64,000 bases of DNA from Gnetum montanum (GCA_015680685.1 MNCI01035767.1:661924-725923), one strand, 5' to 3'. Counted from the stretch's first letter, positions 45,760 to 59,240 are shown. The notes: generated by a model from the sequence alone, not told the origin. Made by a program: numbers and translations.

Positions 45760-48595
45760 TTTGTTCTTCTACTTTAGTGCTTGCTTAACTTAGGCTAATG
45801 CATGTACAAAGTCTTTTCCATCAGTTGTGCTCTTATTGCCTTTGACTTCTTCCATACACCCTAAGGGATGAAGTTTGTAAGGAGGTAACTTGGCCTTTGT
45901 TGGCTTGGCCTACACAAGGACCCTAGTGCTTGATTGCAATTTTCTGGTGGTGGCATGTTTAGTTGTTTTGGCCATGGGGACTGTAGATATAAGGATTGAC
46001 TTTGATGGACTAAGCACTCTTTGCTCTTAATGTTGCCTAATCATCTTATCTGCAAGATGCTCGTTAGGCCTTCCAAGTTACCACCTAGAGGATTTATTAA
46101 TGTTGCTAGTAGGATTGGCCCTTGGATGGGAAGGGACTGATGCATTGCCCACTATCGAAATCTGGGCAGGTGAGGAGTTAGCATGTTGTAATACCCTAAC
46201 AACAAAGGATGGCTAAATTATTGTTTTTGTGACATGCTATGGAACCCTAACCATGAAGGGAGTTGTAGGTGCTTGAGGTGGTACTCTAATGATAAAAGGG
46301 GGCCTTGAACCCATAGGAGCCACAGAGATCCTTGCACTACCAAAGGGAACACGAACCATGAATGGCCACTACACCAGTTCAGGGTTGTCATCAATGCTAA
46401 TAGCATTGATGACATAGCCTACATCATCTATGTTTAGATGGTTCTTATACACCCTCATAGATTGGTTCTGAGGTCTAACTAGGTTAGTAGCATCAAGTAC
46501 CAACTCGCCTTTATCAATCAGTTTTTGGAGGTCATCCTACAAGGCTATACAAAAATTGGTTTTGTGAGTAGGAAACTAGTGGTAGTGGCAAAACTGATTC
46601 AACCTAAAGTGTTTTAGGACCAAGGGCTCATTTAGGGCTACCAATGTGAGATTTCTTAGGAGTTCATAATATCTATCATGTCTTTTATGAGCATCTTTAA
46701 ACATATGCTTGTATTAGATGTGTCTAGCCTTTAGTAGTTGGTCCAATAGTTCAGAAGGATTTAATGGTAGTACGATGTACTTGGAGTGATCTTTGTGCTC
46801 AAAGTTAGGCCTTGGAGTAGCTTGCACTATGGCCATCAGTCACATTGGCTAGTTAGTTGTTGTAGTACTAGGGCTGGCAGTTTTGTTGTCGACTAGGCCC
46901 TTGGGTGGCCTGGTCGTTGGCCTTGGGTTGGTTGTTTTAGCCTCTTTGGCCATGGTTGCCATGGTTGCAATTTTCTTCCCCTTATCCTTATCTTTTCTAG
47001 CATGTAGGTTTTTTTAGGCCACATAGGATGGGTCTTTACTAGCTTTTGATGCATCCTATATGCTCCTAGCCTAGGTGAATGCTTGGCTCAGAGACTACAG
47101 GGCCAAGTGGTATAGTTTTAACTTAATGAAGTCATTGATTGCACCCTTGAAGATGGCTAGGAGATGCATTTCAGCTATTGGCTCTTAAATTTCATTTAAG
47201 GAGATGCCCCAATGTTGGATAAATTTTTGCATAAGCTCTAGATGGCCCTACTTAATTTGCATCAGTTGGTCCAAGGTAGTTTGAGTCTTCAAGTTGTACT
47301 TCAAGTGTGTCACAAACTAGATTAGAAGAACTCCAAAGAAGAGATAAAGCCTTTGGATAATCTGCAATATTAGTCTAGTACCTTACCAACGAGTGACCTG
47401 GCAAAAATGTGTATGATGGCATGTGGCCATGCTTGCAGTAGTAAGCACTTGAACCTAAATGTCACTAGGTGTGTGTTGGGGTCTCCTTCACCACTGTACT
47501 TAGTGAACTGAAGCAATAGGATCCCAATTGGCAGAGTTAGTGATGGGATAGTAGGACTTATGAGGTCATCCTAGTAGAAGTCCACTACTTTAATTATTTC
47601 AAAGGAGGATACCTTGAGCTAGTTCACCTCTTCTATCAAGGTTTGGATTAGTTGGAATGCCTGATCTAAGTTTTGGGATGCTACAGTGGGCTATGTTGGT
47701 TGTGCTACCCAGTGTGCTAGTTGTGTGGTCCATGACCTAGTTGTAGGTTGCAAGACCATGCAAGGTGCTTGTTGCATTGAATTTGTTATGGGCATAGTGA
47801 CTAGGGAAAGCCACACATGCATAGGTTGGAACACTACTGAGGGTGCCAATGAAATAGGCATGATGTAAGGTTCCTAAGTTGTTTTGGGCTAAGAGACATG
47901 CATTATGTAAATGTAAGGTTGAGCTAGCATGATTGCTGCTAACAGAGATGAATAGGTAGCTACGATAATGCCACAAATGGCAAGTTAATAGGAGGTATTG
48001 CATCATGATGTGTATGTTGCGTTTGATGCATCTCAATCACAAGCATTATTCTGGAAGGTGACACCTAGGCTATGACTATCTTAAGAAAGATAGGTGAATG
48101 GGACTGCAGGAGGGGCAAAACAAGGGTTGTCTACTGGAAGACAATGTGGAAAGAGTTCTCATGCTTGGAACAAGCTTCAAACTTATCCTCCTCTCCCTAT
48201 AGGAGTTCCTCATAGTCTATTCCCACTTCACATTCATTTGCTCGAACAAGCTAGACAAGTATCCAATGGTAGGGTTCTATGAGTAAGATGAAGTTGATAG
48301 AGGAGGGGATATACTCCTGTCCATTTTGGTGGATAAGCTCATAGCCCCATTTCATGTCCATTTCCAAGTAGTCTACAAATAGACCTACTTGGATCTTTTC
48401 ATAGATAAAGTTGTATTGTTCATCATTTAGAGCATTATACTCTAGGTCTTGGCCATGCAACCTAAGGGATTACCTTGGCTCTGTCATAGCAAGACTAGTA
48501 GGGTTGTCAATCCTACTCTCTTGTTGGATGGACAAGATAGCGAGTGTGGTTGGGACTAATGTTGAAGGTTATTCAGAACTCATGTGTGCAGATTA
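45760..48595 (-). pseudogene. Gag of element E
   Basis: The N-terminal segment 48460-48251 contains ALNDEQYNFIYEKIQVGLFV and ELIHQNGQEYIPSSI, homologous to B and H. The zinc-knuckle-like region near 46640-46480 reads FCHYH, then THKTNFC and LQKLIDKGELVLDATN; here Cys, His, His and Cys are better preserved than in B. Proline-rich and low-complexity sequence lies between. Stops are frequent. Confidence 0.8.
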
Positions 48596-48599
48596 ACTT

Positions 48600-49062
48600 G
48601 CAAGAGGGGATTTCAGAGGTTGCTACTTGTAGAAAATGGCTAACTTTTTTGGTTGTAGAAAATGACTAACTCTAGTGACTATGAAAAATGACTAACTTTG
48701 GAGACTATGCTTTCTATGCTAAGAGATAACTACGCTCTCTATTGAGCACCTAGAATTTGGCTAACTATGGGAATATATGCTCTAGCTTGCTATGCAAGGT
48801 TCTACAGGAACTGACAACGGGGTCCAATCTACACCAACCAGTTAGTAGATGACGCCTATGCTAGCCTAAGATCTAGCTATTGTTGTGCATGCAATAGGTC
48901 CATAGGGGTGTCATAGTCTACGCTAGCCTAAGATCTAGCTATTATTGTGCATGAAATAGGTCCATAGGGATGTCACAGTCTACGCTAGCCCAAAGCTAGC
49001 AACGGTGATGTAAAGAGCATGTAAGATGACTATGATGAAGACTGAAGAGGAAAATGGTTCAA
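48600..49062 (-). other. 5' leader of element E
   Basis: Contains AACTATGCTTTCTATGCTAAG, CTACGCTCTCTATTGAG and two copies of CTATGCTAGCCTAAGATC-like phrases (near 48858 and 48918), the word type of E's LTR. No gene. Confidence 0.55.
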
Positions 49063-49081
49063 GCCCTTCTTCTAGCATCAA
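49063..49081 (-). promoter_or_regulatory. Primer binding site of element E
   Basis: TTGATGCTAGAAGAAGGGC on minus, 5 bases inside the 5' LTR; matches the site in B with three substitutions. Confidence 0.6.
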
Positions 49082-49086
49082 AAAAC

Positions 49087-50462
49087 TATGGTGATTGAAA
49101 ATGTTGATGGCTGGAACATCAAGAGGTTCATGAGCACATAGCCTAACACAACATTCATGCAAGGACATGCTGGAAGTGGAGACAGGGTGCCCTAAATGGT
49201 CTTGTCAATCAAATAGGGACTTCCTAGATGTAACTAGAGTGTAATGTGATTAGCTACAATGCTAATGCGAAATGATGCTAAGTGTTCACACAGTATCAAA
49301 GGTGTCAATGGGGTCAAGCGTGTTTAGGTTTTTAGCAAAAATGAAGGTGCCAACATGTAGGGCCCACTACCCAAGTGTAGTTTTAGGTGCAGCTATGTAA
49401 TGAAATAGCAAAAAATGCAAATAAAATGCTAAAAATTTAAGGAAAGAAAGAGAGAAATAGAACACCACCCCAAATGGGGTTAATCATAGTTAACTCCAAA
49501 AGGGATAAGAAGGTACACAATGTATAATAGACATAGTGGAGAGTGTAATCACAATCTTAGAGGTATCTGGCCATGAAGACTGACACTCACTAGGGTGTTT
49601 GCATCTACCGGCTTAGCCACCATGGTGTACTGTGGGTTGTAGTGGGGCTATGGTGGGTCTACAATCATTTGCAACTTTGGCAAATGCTAACCCAAATATT
49701 TTCCAACCCTTGATTTTCCAAAATTCCCACCCTAACAACGTTGATGACATAGGGTATTTATAGGGTTATGGTTAGCATGAAATGAAACATGGTCGCCATG
49801 TGAAAGAGGGAAGGATTGGGACTATGCTCTCACCTAACTACACTCTCCATTAGGCTAGTGGGGTCAAGTGTAGTTACAATTTTGGATGAGAGGGAATGCA
49901 AGAGAGAGAAAGATTCTACCAACTATGCTCGCTAGGGGTGAGTTGACTGTGTTGGTGTGTCGTTGCTGTGCTATGAAGGTTACCAGAGGTTGTTCTAGCT
50001 AACTACACTTTTCACTGAGGGCTAACTATGCTCTAGGGTAGTGGAGAGCATAGTACCAGGACTTAGAAAAATTTTTCAAAAGAAACTTGCTTCCTGTTGA
50101 CTAGGCTCTAGGTTGGGAAGAGCGTAGTCTCAATGCTAGTGAAATTTGGTCTTTTTGGTAGACTACGCTCCCCACAAAAGGCTACCTACACTCCCAATTA
50201 GGGGTCAATGTGGTTCAATACTTGACAAAACTTGTGAAAAGCTACATTTTTGCTAACTATGCTCTCCACTAGAGGCTAACTATGCTTCGGGGTAGTGGAG
50301 AGCATAGTCTTAGCACTTAGAGAAAACTGCAAAAAACTAGGTTTGTGATAACTAGGCTCTCCACAAGAGGTTGACTATGCTCTGTAATAGTGGAGAGCAT
50401 AGTCTCAACACTTAGAAAAATTTGTAGTCAAGATGACCTAGTCCTAATTTAGTGGTGTTTCA
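49087..50462 (-). repeat. 5' LTR of element E
   Basis: Pairs with the 3' LTR 37615-41646. TATA box CTATAAATAC at 49754-49763 (minus). Contains the empty site of element D (CCAGG near 50056). GACTATGCTCT/AGAGCATAGTC words fill 49810-50410. Confidence 0.9.
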
Positions 50463-50980
50463 ATATCCATTATCAGCTTTAGGCCATGGTAGGACCCACC
50501 TTTTTCTAATTTTAGGCCATGGTAGGCCCCATGTTTTACTAGTTTTAGACCATGGCAAGCCCCAAGTTTTGCTAGTTTTAGGCCATGGCTAGCTCCACAT
50601 TTTGTAAAGAAAATTTTTTATTGTTTATACATTTTTAAACCTTTATGAATTTTTAGTTTTTAAAGTTTTTATGGTATTTTTCATGTTTTATGTTCTAAAA
50701 TAAGAAGGCATAAACTATAACCAAAAATAAATCTTAGGCTACATGTAATGTAAAGTTAAATAATGTAAAACAAAGTAAAGCCAAAATGGTGCATGTAGAT
50801 AATTTTTAAAGTAGGCTAAGAAGGCTATAGAAAAAGAAGTCCACATGGCTATAGGTGCAAGGGTAAGCAAATTGAAGGGCGGGAAACATCAATTATGTAG
50901 GTGTTTCCTCATATTTGAAAAATTAGGAAAGGTATACAATCTACTTTGCATAATTTTGTATTATCCATTTTCTTCACTAA
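50463..50980. repeat. GGCCATGGTAGG words and spacer, element F
   Basis: Four units of CTAGTTTTAGGCCATGGYARG occur at 50475-50600, then AT-rich sequence to the protease. This is F's counterpart of the arrays in B (20220) and E (44030). Confidence 0.6.
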
Positions 50981-51740
50981 TTACATTGAAGGGGAGCTCT
51001 TTCCATGGTGTGTTCATGGGTCCATTATTGTTACTTTTGGCCTTTCCTACTCTAGCAAACTTCTCAACTTTACGGTTAATAGTAGGACATTCTTTCTAAG
51101 ACTCCACTTTGAATCCTTGTTCAATGTCAACGTTGTTGACTACCAAAGAAACCACACTATTGCCATGGATGATTATTTCACCTCCCTTGTAAGGCAAATG
51201 AATTTCTTGATGGATGGGTGAGGAAATAGCTCATAATTAAGCTAACCAAGGCCTCCCTAGGATGAGATTGAATCTTGGTATCTCTTCCACCATCAAGAAG
51301 TTGGCCATTGTGGAGAATTATTCCCTTGTCATAAATTCTAAAGAAATAAAGCCTTTTATAGGCACCCAAGATCCATTGAATGATTTAAGGGTAGAAGTTG
51401 AACTGTATTACATGTGCTCTACTATGCCTAAATGTTCAACAATGGTATAGGATACTACATTAGTTGCCACTCCATTGTCAACATGCAACCTATGCACTTT
51501 GTATTAACCTACTCTTATGATTATGAATAGTGGATATTTGGTTATCTCACCATCCTAGAGATTTATTTTGACTTCACTATCATAGAATACTAGTGCTATT
51601 GACTTCATTTCTTCCATTGGTGAGGGAGGTCCCATCACTACATGAATGGACTTATCACTAGCAGGGGCATCCTTACTAATAAGAATAGAGGTCAAAAATT
51701 TCACAAGCACTTCATTGTGGGTAGTGGAGGTCATGAACAA
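50981..51740 (-). pseudogene. Aspartic protease of element F
   Basis: Minus-strand sequence matches B and E: MTSTTHNEVLVKFLTSILIS (51734-51675), the active-site region LHVDNGVATNVVSYTIVEHL near 51430-51490 with D-N-G in place of D-S/T-G, and the ILG-P-W-like region near 51240-51280. Several stops. Confidence 0.75.
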
Positions 51741-54500
51741 ACCATAAAGGCTAAGTGATATGTTTTTTTTACTTTAAAAATTGTTTGACTTGCTCCATGG
51801 CATTAAGGAAGTCCTTTTCATTGGTTATCAACTTCTCATTCTTATTGTTCTTGGCTTTCTTCATGCACCCCAAGATGCAAACTTCATGTTTTAATTATTG
51901 TGGCTTATTTTCCCTTCCTTTTTTCTTTGGGATCATCCAATGGATGACTAGTTGAAGTGACTTGAGCATTAGAGCTCATTGGAATGGATGAGATGAAAGT
52001 GGGCTTTGATGGGTCCACTTCCTTCCATGCCTTAGCCTGCTTGTTATCCTTGTTTCTAGGCTTCAACATGGGCTTTGGGGGGTCCACTTCCTTTCATTCC
52101 TTGACCTACTTGCTATCATTGTTTTTAGGCTTCAACGTGGACTTCTTGCATTGTTTACTTGGTGATTTTTTGTTGTTGTTTGGTTAGAAGGAAGTTGTTG
52201 CATTGGCCACCATGGGGGAATGTTGTTTAGTCATTATTGTTATTTTGGTTATTGTGGGAGGAGGCACCTTGATCATAAAAGGTTCCTTGGAAGGTGTGGG
52301 TGATGGTATCATTACAACCAAAGGAGTCAAAGCTGAAGGATCCTTATTGTTGCAAGGAGGTAACTGAATCACAAATGGCTCCTGTGCAAGTCTAGAGTTG
52401 TTGTTTACATTAAATATTACTATAGCTTATGGTTTATTTTTTGCATTTAGTGGGTCCCTATAGACCTACATGGATTGGTTTTGTGATCTAACTCATCCTT
52501 GTCTATCATCTTCTATAGGTCATTCTTTAGCACTAGGGAAAATCCAGTGTCATGACCTAGCAATTATTAGTAGTGGTAGAATTGATCACGTTTAAAGTAC
52601 TTAGGCACTAGTGGGTCATCTTTGGTTGCAAGAGTGGGATTCTTGGTGATTTTTCATAGTCTATCATGCCTCTTACAATCATTCTTGATCATTTTTTTAT
52701 ATTGTATTCTTCCACTTTTCAATAACTAGTCAAGGAGTTTAGATTATCTTAATGGTAGCCTAGTGTACTAAATCAATATTTTCATTTGAAATTGAGCCTT
52801 TTGTTATCTGATATAGAGGCCCTAGATGTTGGTTAGTGATTATTTGTTGTGGGAACCTTGGGTTGATTTTTTTAATCCACTATGTTATTTTTTTTCTTTG
52901 GCCACAACTATGTTGTTTTGCCTCCCCTTCTTATTTTTTCAAATGTGTTGATTCTTATATGCCACATAGGTGGGGTCATGGCTAGCCTTTGTGGCATTCT
53001 CTATTTTCTTATTTGAGAAAATTCCTAGCTAAGTGACTATGGGTCTAGGTAGTAGAGTTTGAACTTAATAAAATCATTAATCATGCCCTTGAATGTGATG
53101 AGAAGATGGGTTTTAGCTATTTATTTATAAATCTAGTTAAGAAGAGCATTCCATTATTGTATAAATTTTTGAACAGACTTAAGAGATCCCTACTTGACCT
53201 TCATTAGTTGGTTAAGAGTCATATCAAGTTTCAAGTTGTACTTGAAATGATTAATGAATTGTGATATCAAGTCCTCAAGTTAGGATATATATCCTCTTAG
53301 TAATGCATGGTACTAGTCCAAAGCCTTTCCCATTAGGGACATAGGGAATATTTACATTATAGTATATAACTAAACTTTCAACAACAAACACTCAAAATAG
53401 AATGTGACAAGGTATGCATTAGGGTCACCCTCACATTTTTTACTTGGTGAATTAAGGTATAGATATGTCCAATGGAAGAGTTATATGTGGGGTAGTATGA
53501 TTGATCGGATCATCTTGATAAAAGTCCATGATCTTCACCATCTGGGTAGTTGAGACCTTAAGCTTCTATAACTCTTCTGTACGATCCTAGATTGTTTGGA
53601 ATGCTTAATCTAGGCCTTAGGGAATTCCAAAAGGTTGTGGAATTTGTACAAATAGTTTTGGTGTGAGTTTTGAGGCTTGTAGCCTCGCAATAGGTTATGG
53701 CACAAAAGGGAGGGGCTGGGTCATCATGGTTGTACAAGGGCCAAATAGTGAGAAGGATGTTGGAGTAGGTACTTAGGGATCAAAGGGTACAAAGGGTGTT
53801 TGTATCCTTGGATTATTTAAGGTTCCACTATGAGTCCTATTATCATAGAGAAGGGGTGAGTAATGATGATAACCACTGATGACAACTGCATTAACCGTGG
53901 TTGTGTGACAAATAGCATTGACAAGAAAATTGGTGTCATTTAGGGCATCAATTGCACTTGATATAATAGTCATTAGTTGAATCATGGTTGGATAGACAAG
54001 CAATGAAGGTTGAGGGCCTTACCTCATGGAAGAGGTAGGAGAGACCAAAGTGGGCACAGTGCCTTTAGGAGCCAACTGTTAGAAAAGGCTTCCTGAGAAA
54101 TTGTCTAGTTTGGGTTCTACCTCAAACTCATCCTACTCTTCATAAAGATCCTTAGAGCTTGATTCTCCATATTGCTCATCCATCTCTATTATATGAGACC
54201 AAATGTATGTGTGGACATCAAATAATCATATCTTGTCATATAAAAAAGGAATGTACTCCTTCCTATTGCATTAAATAAGTTCATATTTACACTTGGACTC
54301 TACCTCTACTCATGGGATGAGCAAGCTTGCCTAGATCTTGGCACAAATGAAATTATAATAATTTTAATCAATGACTACAAAATCTAGGCTCTATCCTCTC
54401 AACCTAAGCACCTATCTACATTCGACCATAGAAAGGTCTTTAGGGTCATAGAGCCTCACAACATCTTAGTTAGATGTCATATCAATTAGGTTGAGGGGCA
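51741..54500 (-). pseudogene. Gag of element F
   Basis: Heavily decayed. The N-terminal domain is seen at about 54400-54200 (YYNFICAKIQASL and KEYIPFLYD). The knuckle region near 52600-52530 has GHDTG. The middle is rich in lysine and proline. It lies in line with protease and PBS and shares gene order with B. Confidence 0.7.
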
Positions 54501-55407
54501 AGATAATTAATTGGGTCAACAACATGTCTAATAATTTTGAAATGCATTTTATATTTTTTAAAAAATTTAACCAAAATTCTAGCAAGTGGAATTGTTCAAG
54601 GTGCAAAGGGATTATTGCTGGAATATGATGCAACTACCAGTCTGATGCAAGTTGAAGTGGTAGTAATGTGCACTACACTTGGAAAAACATGAATGTTATA
54701 GATGTATTAAAAATACCAACTATGCTAGCTTCACCAATAGGATCTACACTAGAGGGTAAAGAAGAAATGATTGTCTTGTTTAGCCAAACTATGCAAATGA
54801 AACCTTCTTTTAGAAAAGATGCATAGATTTTGGAAAAGTAAATGTGAAATATTGATTTTCCTAGTACCACACTAGGGTTTTGGAAAGGACTACATTGGCC
54901 TTCCAACTCAAATTTCATAGTAGTAAGTTTTTATGTGAGTGCACAGTAAATTATTATAGTGCCCAGCCAACTATGTTGAAGTAGGTGGTGGGAAATGGTT
55001 TTGGAAATAAGATGTGAATTTTGGTGTTCCCAATAACTACACTGGAGTCTTGGAAATGACTATATTGAAGTCTTGAAAATGACTATGCTAGGTTTTCCAC
55101 AAAATTTCACAGCAGATGGATTTAGGTGTTTGAGTGGGTCTATGTTACTTTTCAGGATATCCCAAACATGAGTTTTGTAGGTTCAAGTATGACTACGCTG
55201 GCCTTAGAAAGTCAAAAAACTACTGTGAAAGTAATGTAGGAGCTCAAATTACCCACAACAACTACACTAGGTGTCAATTATATGGGGTTGAACACCAACA
55301 TTGATTTTCAAAGATGGATGTTTGCAATTTTTGAATTTCAGAATGTAAAAAACTTGGTTTTGAAAAATGGTTGGAAAAGTTTTTTTTAAGTTGAGAATTT
55401 GAATAGA
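54501..55407 (-). other. 5' leader of element F
   Basis: No gene. From 54650 to 55270 it contains ACTATGCTAGCTT, GACTATGCTAGG, GACTACGCTGGCC and AACTACACTGGAG words, the CTATGCTAGC vocabulary of F. Confidence 0.55.
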
Positions 55408-55427
55408 GGCCCTCCTTCTAGCAACAA
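55408..55427 (-). promoter_or_regulatory. Primer binding site of element F
   Basis: TTGTTGCTAGAAGGAGGGCC on minus, next to the presumed LTR edge at about 55433; one base different from the site of B. Confidence 0.6.
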
Positions 55428-55432
55428 AAAAA

Positions 55433-56022
55433 AAATTTGCATCCAAAAAATTCAATCATTGGAAAGAACTAAAGATCTTAGGTGTAGAAATAGTTTTTGA
55501 CCTTGAATTCCAAGGGCCTCAAAGAAAGGAAATTCAATGTACCTTAGATAGTATGGTCGATCACCCAGGGACTTAAAAAAATGTAAATAGAAAAAGAAAG
55601 TAAATTTACATATTTGTATAAGAGTAAAAAAAAATTAAACTTGAATAAAATTTGCACTACAAATGAACTGTCAAACTTTATTAAAAATAGCAAAAATGCT
55701 CAAAGTGTAGAGTTCAAAAAGTGCAGATTATGTGCCTCAGTGCACAAGAAGCTTGTCTAAACAAATCTTGAAGCCTATTAGAGTTAGTAGGTTGTATTCT
55801 ATAGTCTAACTCCATGATCCAAGTACTCCCCAACACCAATTATCAAGTTTTTACCTAAATCTACAACTTGTGGATGTAAATGGTGTAAACAATGGTATTT
55901 GACTTCTATGGCAATAGGACTACGCTAAGAGTCTCTAATTCTCAAGTAGATTCTAATTACTTCAAAAGTCTTGCAAAATGCTGAAATGGGTTTTAGATGC
56001 TCAAGGTTGCTATAGTGGTATG
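55433..56022 (-). repeat. 5' LTR of element F (truncated)
   Basis: The boundary is set by the 5-base spacing from the PBS seen in B and E. Positions 55748-56021 match 441-722. The outer part, corresponding to 723-1540, is missing where element J begins. Confidence 0.65.
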
Positions 56023-57050
56023 TGATAAAGTGAATTTTTACACAGCCACAATATTGGGAATCTGATATCAGAGCCATGATATCACGTATCTAACATTAGA
56101 GCCCATGATATGACATTGGATATCCAATATTGTGAGACACATGCCTACCTATAAATACAAACTTAGGTACATGGTCCAAAGAACCACTTTATTAACCTAT
56201 ATTGAAACTCTTTCAATTTTTTTTATGAAGTTAAACTTAGCATTTAGAAGTGTGAATGTCCATAGTGTAGTGTAAACTAGTGAATGGCATTTTTATTCAA
56301 ACATTTTGTACATGGGCACAAGTGTTACTGGAAATAAAGATCGAGCTATTTTCAGCTATTGTAACTTTCTTCTAGATTTATTGTTTACACCTAGAATAAT
56401 TTCCTTACTATTTTCTAGCTTAACAATTTACTTTCCTAAATCACTTTACTTTTACATGTTCATATTAAGTGAAATGAGTATAGTTAATCTTGAGCACTTA
56501 AGTGTAATTACTTGGTAACCCAGTACTACGATCACTTGCTTCATGCAATAGTAGTACACGTGGTATCCTAGTGGTAGTTACATGAAGCCCACGGTGTGTA
56601 CGAAAGATTAGGAATGGATACTCATCGCAATAGGCTAAACTAGGTTCATTATTCATTTTACTTAGTTTAAAATCTACCTTTATATTTATTATGATTATTA
56701 GGAGTAAGATGGCCTATACAACATTAGTTATCATATACATCACTATAAGTTAAATTGTACACTAAGATTTCACTAGCTCACATGGAAAGACAATGATCCC
56801 GAACTTTAACAAATTACTAGCATCATCATATTACCTCATCCATGGATTACGATCTAGTTGCACGTGAACACTTGTGACTTGTATGGATGGGTGTTGGATT
56901 ACTCCACTGCTCATCATTGTTGTCATTATTTTGGACTTGTCAATGTATGCTAAGTAATTAATTATACAAAGTTTTTTGTACTTGAAACACAAAGATAAAA
57001 TTCATAACTTTAACTAAGCACACTTTAAATAAAAATCTTAAACCATAACA
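56022..57050 (+). promoter_or_regulatory. Promoter/5' region of element J
   Basis: Similarity to F's LTR stops at about 56022. A TATA box CTATAAATAC lies at 56149-56158. Upstream, CACAATATTGGG (56045) and CCAATATTGTG (56125) form an inverted repeat. No ORF before the gag start at 57051. LTR borders could not be fixed. Confidence 0.4.
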
Positions 57051-59240
57051 TGGCTTCAAATAAGAATACCATATTGTCTATCAAGGAACTATAGAGAAGT
57101 AATGATAGAATAGATGAAGAAGAAGACTATAATATGCTAACGCAAATAAGGATCTCATATGCTCATCACAATCCTTACTATCCCAATTTCACATTCATCT
57201 TTCATTAGGATAGACAACTCAAGTGGAGATATCTTCAAGAAAACATTGTTTTACCACCAAAGCATTCAACATCCATTATGCTTCAAACTGCTCTCAAGGG
57301 GATGAAACTAAGTGAAGCACTTGGAGGTACCATAAAATCAAATACATGACCTGACCATATGAACCTATTGATGAGCAACTAAGAAAGGACCATGCCATGG
57401 AAAAAAGACATGAAGAAGAAAAGGAAAATATAGTTAACTCTACTTTTGTCTTGGAGGACCTTAATGAAGTTGCATTCATTGCTGAACAACTCCATCCCAC
57501 AATCATGAGTTCTAGTCACAAATGCCTATCATTCGACTAGATGAACCTATTAAGAACCAATCACACTCTAAATTAGAAAATATACTTAGGTGAGAGGCAA
57601 AATACTTGAGGCATAAGCAAGACTCAAGGCCAAGAGTTCCTGCTAAATCTCACAAAGAAGAACATCAAAGACATCATAGGAGGACAAGTTGGAACTATTC
57701 TTCTACTAGCTCATCCACATCCTCATGATCATTGAAAGACTCTAATAGAAGGAGGCAAAGGTACGAAGACCATGATAGGAAAGAGAGGAAAACTCATGAC
57801 TACCATGATCATCATTATCATTTCTCAAGACATTCTAACTTACAAGATGAAGACTATGAACAATGCAAATGCAAGAATCAAAGAAATCATGAAAGGAATG
57901 AACACAAAATAGGGCACTACTACAACCAAGCACATGAACCTAATCGAGATGATAAAACTCTAATGAAAACTTGAAGCATGATTAACATATAGAAAGTTGT
58001 ACACATTCCAACAAAGCACATGATGAGTAGCTATATCAAGTGGCTCGATATGAAAAACATGCCAAGATTTGAAGATGGTTATAATGCTAATCCATAGCAC
58101 CACCTCCAAGCTTTCCATAATTCCTACACCCTACAAAACATTGAAAGTAACTACCATAAGGTAAAGTTGTTCCCAAGAATACTTGTAAAAGAGGCAGAGA
58201 GCTAGTACCCATTACTAGAACCTGAATCAATCAGACAATGGAGTACCATGCTAGAGATCTTTAATGACAAGTACCAAACCTAATCACAAGTGTCTAACTT
58301 AAGAAAGAAATCCCAAGTATGGAAGCAAGGAACTCATGAGACCCTTGATGTGGCAATGGATAGATACTCTGCATTACTACATAGATGTCCAAGCCATGGA
58401 TTCTCACAAAATGAACAACTAAGACACATTGTAGATGGGTTGCGAAACAAAACCAAGGACACATTTGGAATTTATGCCCAAGGAAGATTATCAGAAATGA
58501 CTACCCATCACATCCAAACGTTAATTGATCAAGTGTCAAAGGAAGAATGTGAGTTGAGAAAGAGAGAATTAGCTTAGGAGTATAACTAAGATCCATCAAT
58601 GAAAAAGAAATATGCAAGGGTTTGTGATACCCAAGAAGAACAAACCTTGGAATAGGCAACCCAAAAGAAGACTCTACCAATTCAAAAAATTGTAATTGAT
58701 ATTGCAAAAAAGGTAGAGAAACTATGGGACTCAATAGATGAAACATTTGCAACTACATTAAATATTTTGGAGGAAAGAATGGAGTAAGCCTTTTAAAAAT
58801 GCATAGACAAGGAAAATAAGAAAGAGTTCAAATGAAGGGGCAAAGTGGCTACAGTGGTTAAGTGTTCGAACACCAACTACACCAATGAGGAAGGATGTGT
58901 TATATGTCAATACGAACATCCTAAGGAATGTTTCCTAATGATGACACATTTATAGGATTCAGGGGCATATGCACTTACTCCTAAATTTGTTAACAAAAAA
59001 ATGTCCAAAAGGTTACCTTATCCTCAAGGTAACTACAAGCAGAACTTCCAACCAACATATTATCCTAGTGGAGCCTATCCTCAACCATAAGAGTAGTGTT
59101 ATTAGTAGTGGAAATAGCCCCAATCATGGTCCATGACACCACCTCAACAACAGTATCCATATTGGCAACTAGATTCTTATGGATACTACATCTAATGTCT
59201 AATCTCACCAATGAATGAAACCATTCACACCCCACAATAT
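57051..59240 (+). pseudogene. Gag of plus-strand Ty3/gypsy element J
   Basis: Begins ATGGCTTCAAATAAG. Arg/Glu/His-rich sequence (57640-57970) is followed by a retrotransposon gag domain: LFPRILVKEAE then SIRQWSTMLEIFNDKYQ (58170-58280), and the open segment 58290-58577 with ALLHRCPSHGFSQNEQLRHI and IVDGLRNKTKDTF, the family's R-CP-HG and YNGL-like motifs. A knuckle-like CVICQYEHPKEC is near 58900, followed by QNFQPTYYPSGAYPQP. Stops interrupt it. The style resembles Athila-like gag, distinct from the gag of B, E, F and H. Confidence 0.75.

Larger units (their letters stand above)
37615..50462 (-). mobile_element. Element E: internally deleted Tat-like retrotransposon
   Basis: LTRs at 37615-41646 (interrupted by D) and 49087-50462, with perfect target duplication ATATC at 37610-37614 and 50463-50467. 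Joining the flanks restores a run of GGCCATGGTRGG words in F. Inside are PBS, gag, protease, tandem arrays and three polypurine modules. RT, RNase H, integrase and the antisense gene are absent, so it would depend on enzymes from relatives. Native length about 10.2 kb. Confidence 0.92.

Noticed and set aside
56063-56075. TGATATCAGAGCC, resembling the initiator-Met primer binding site of copia elements
   Set aside because: It lies upstream of the TATA box at 56149 and inside an inverted repeat; no LTR end precedes it.
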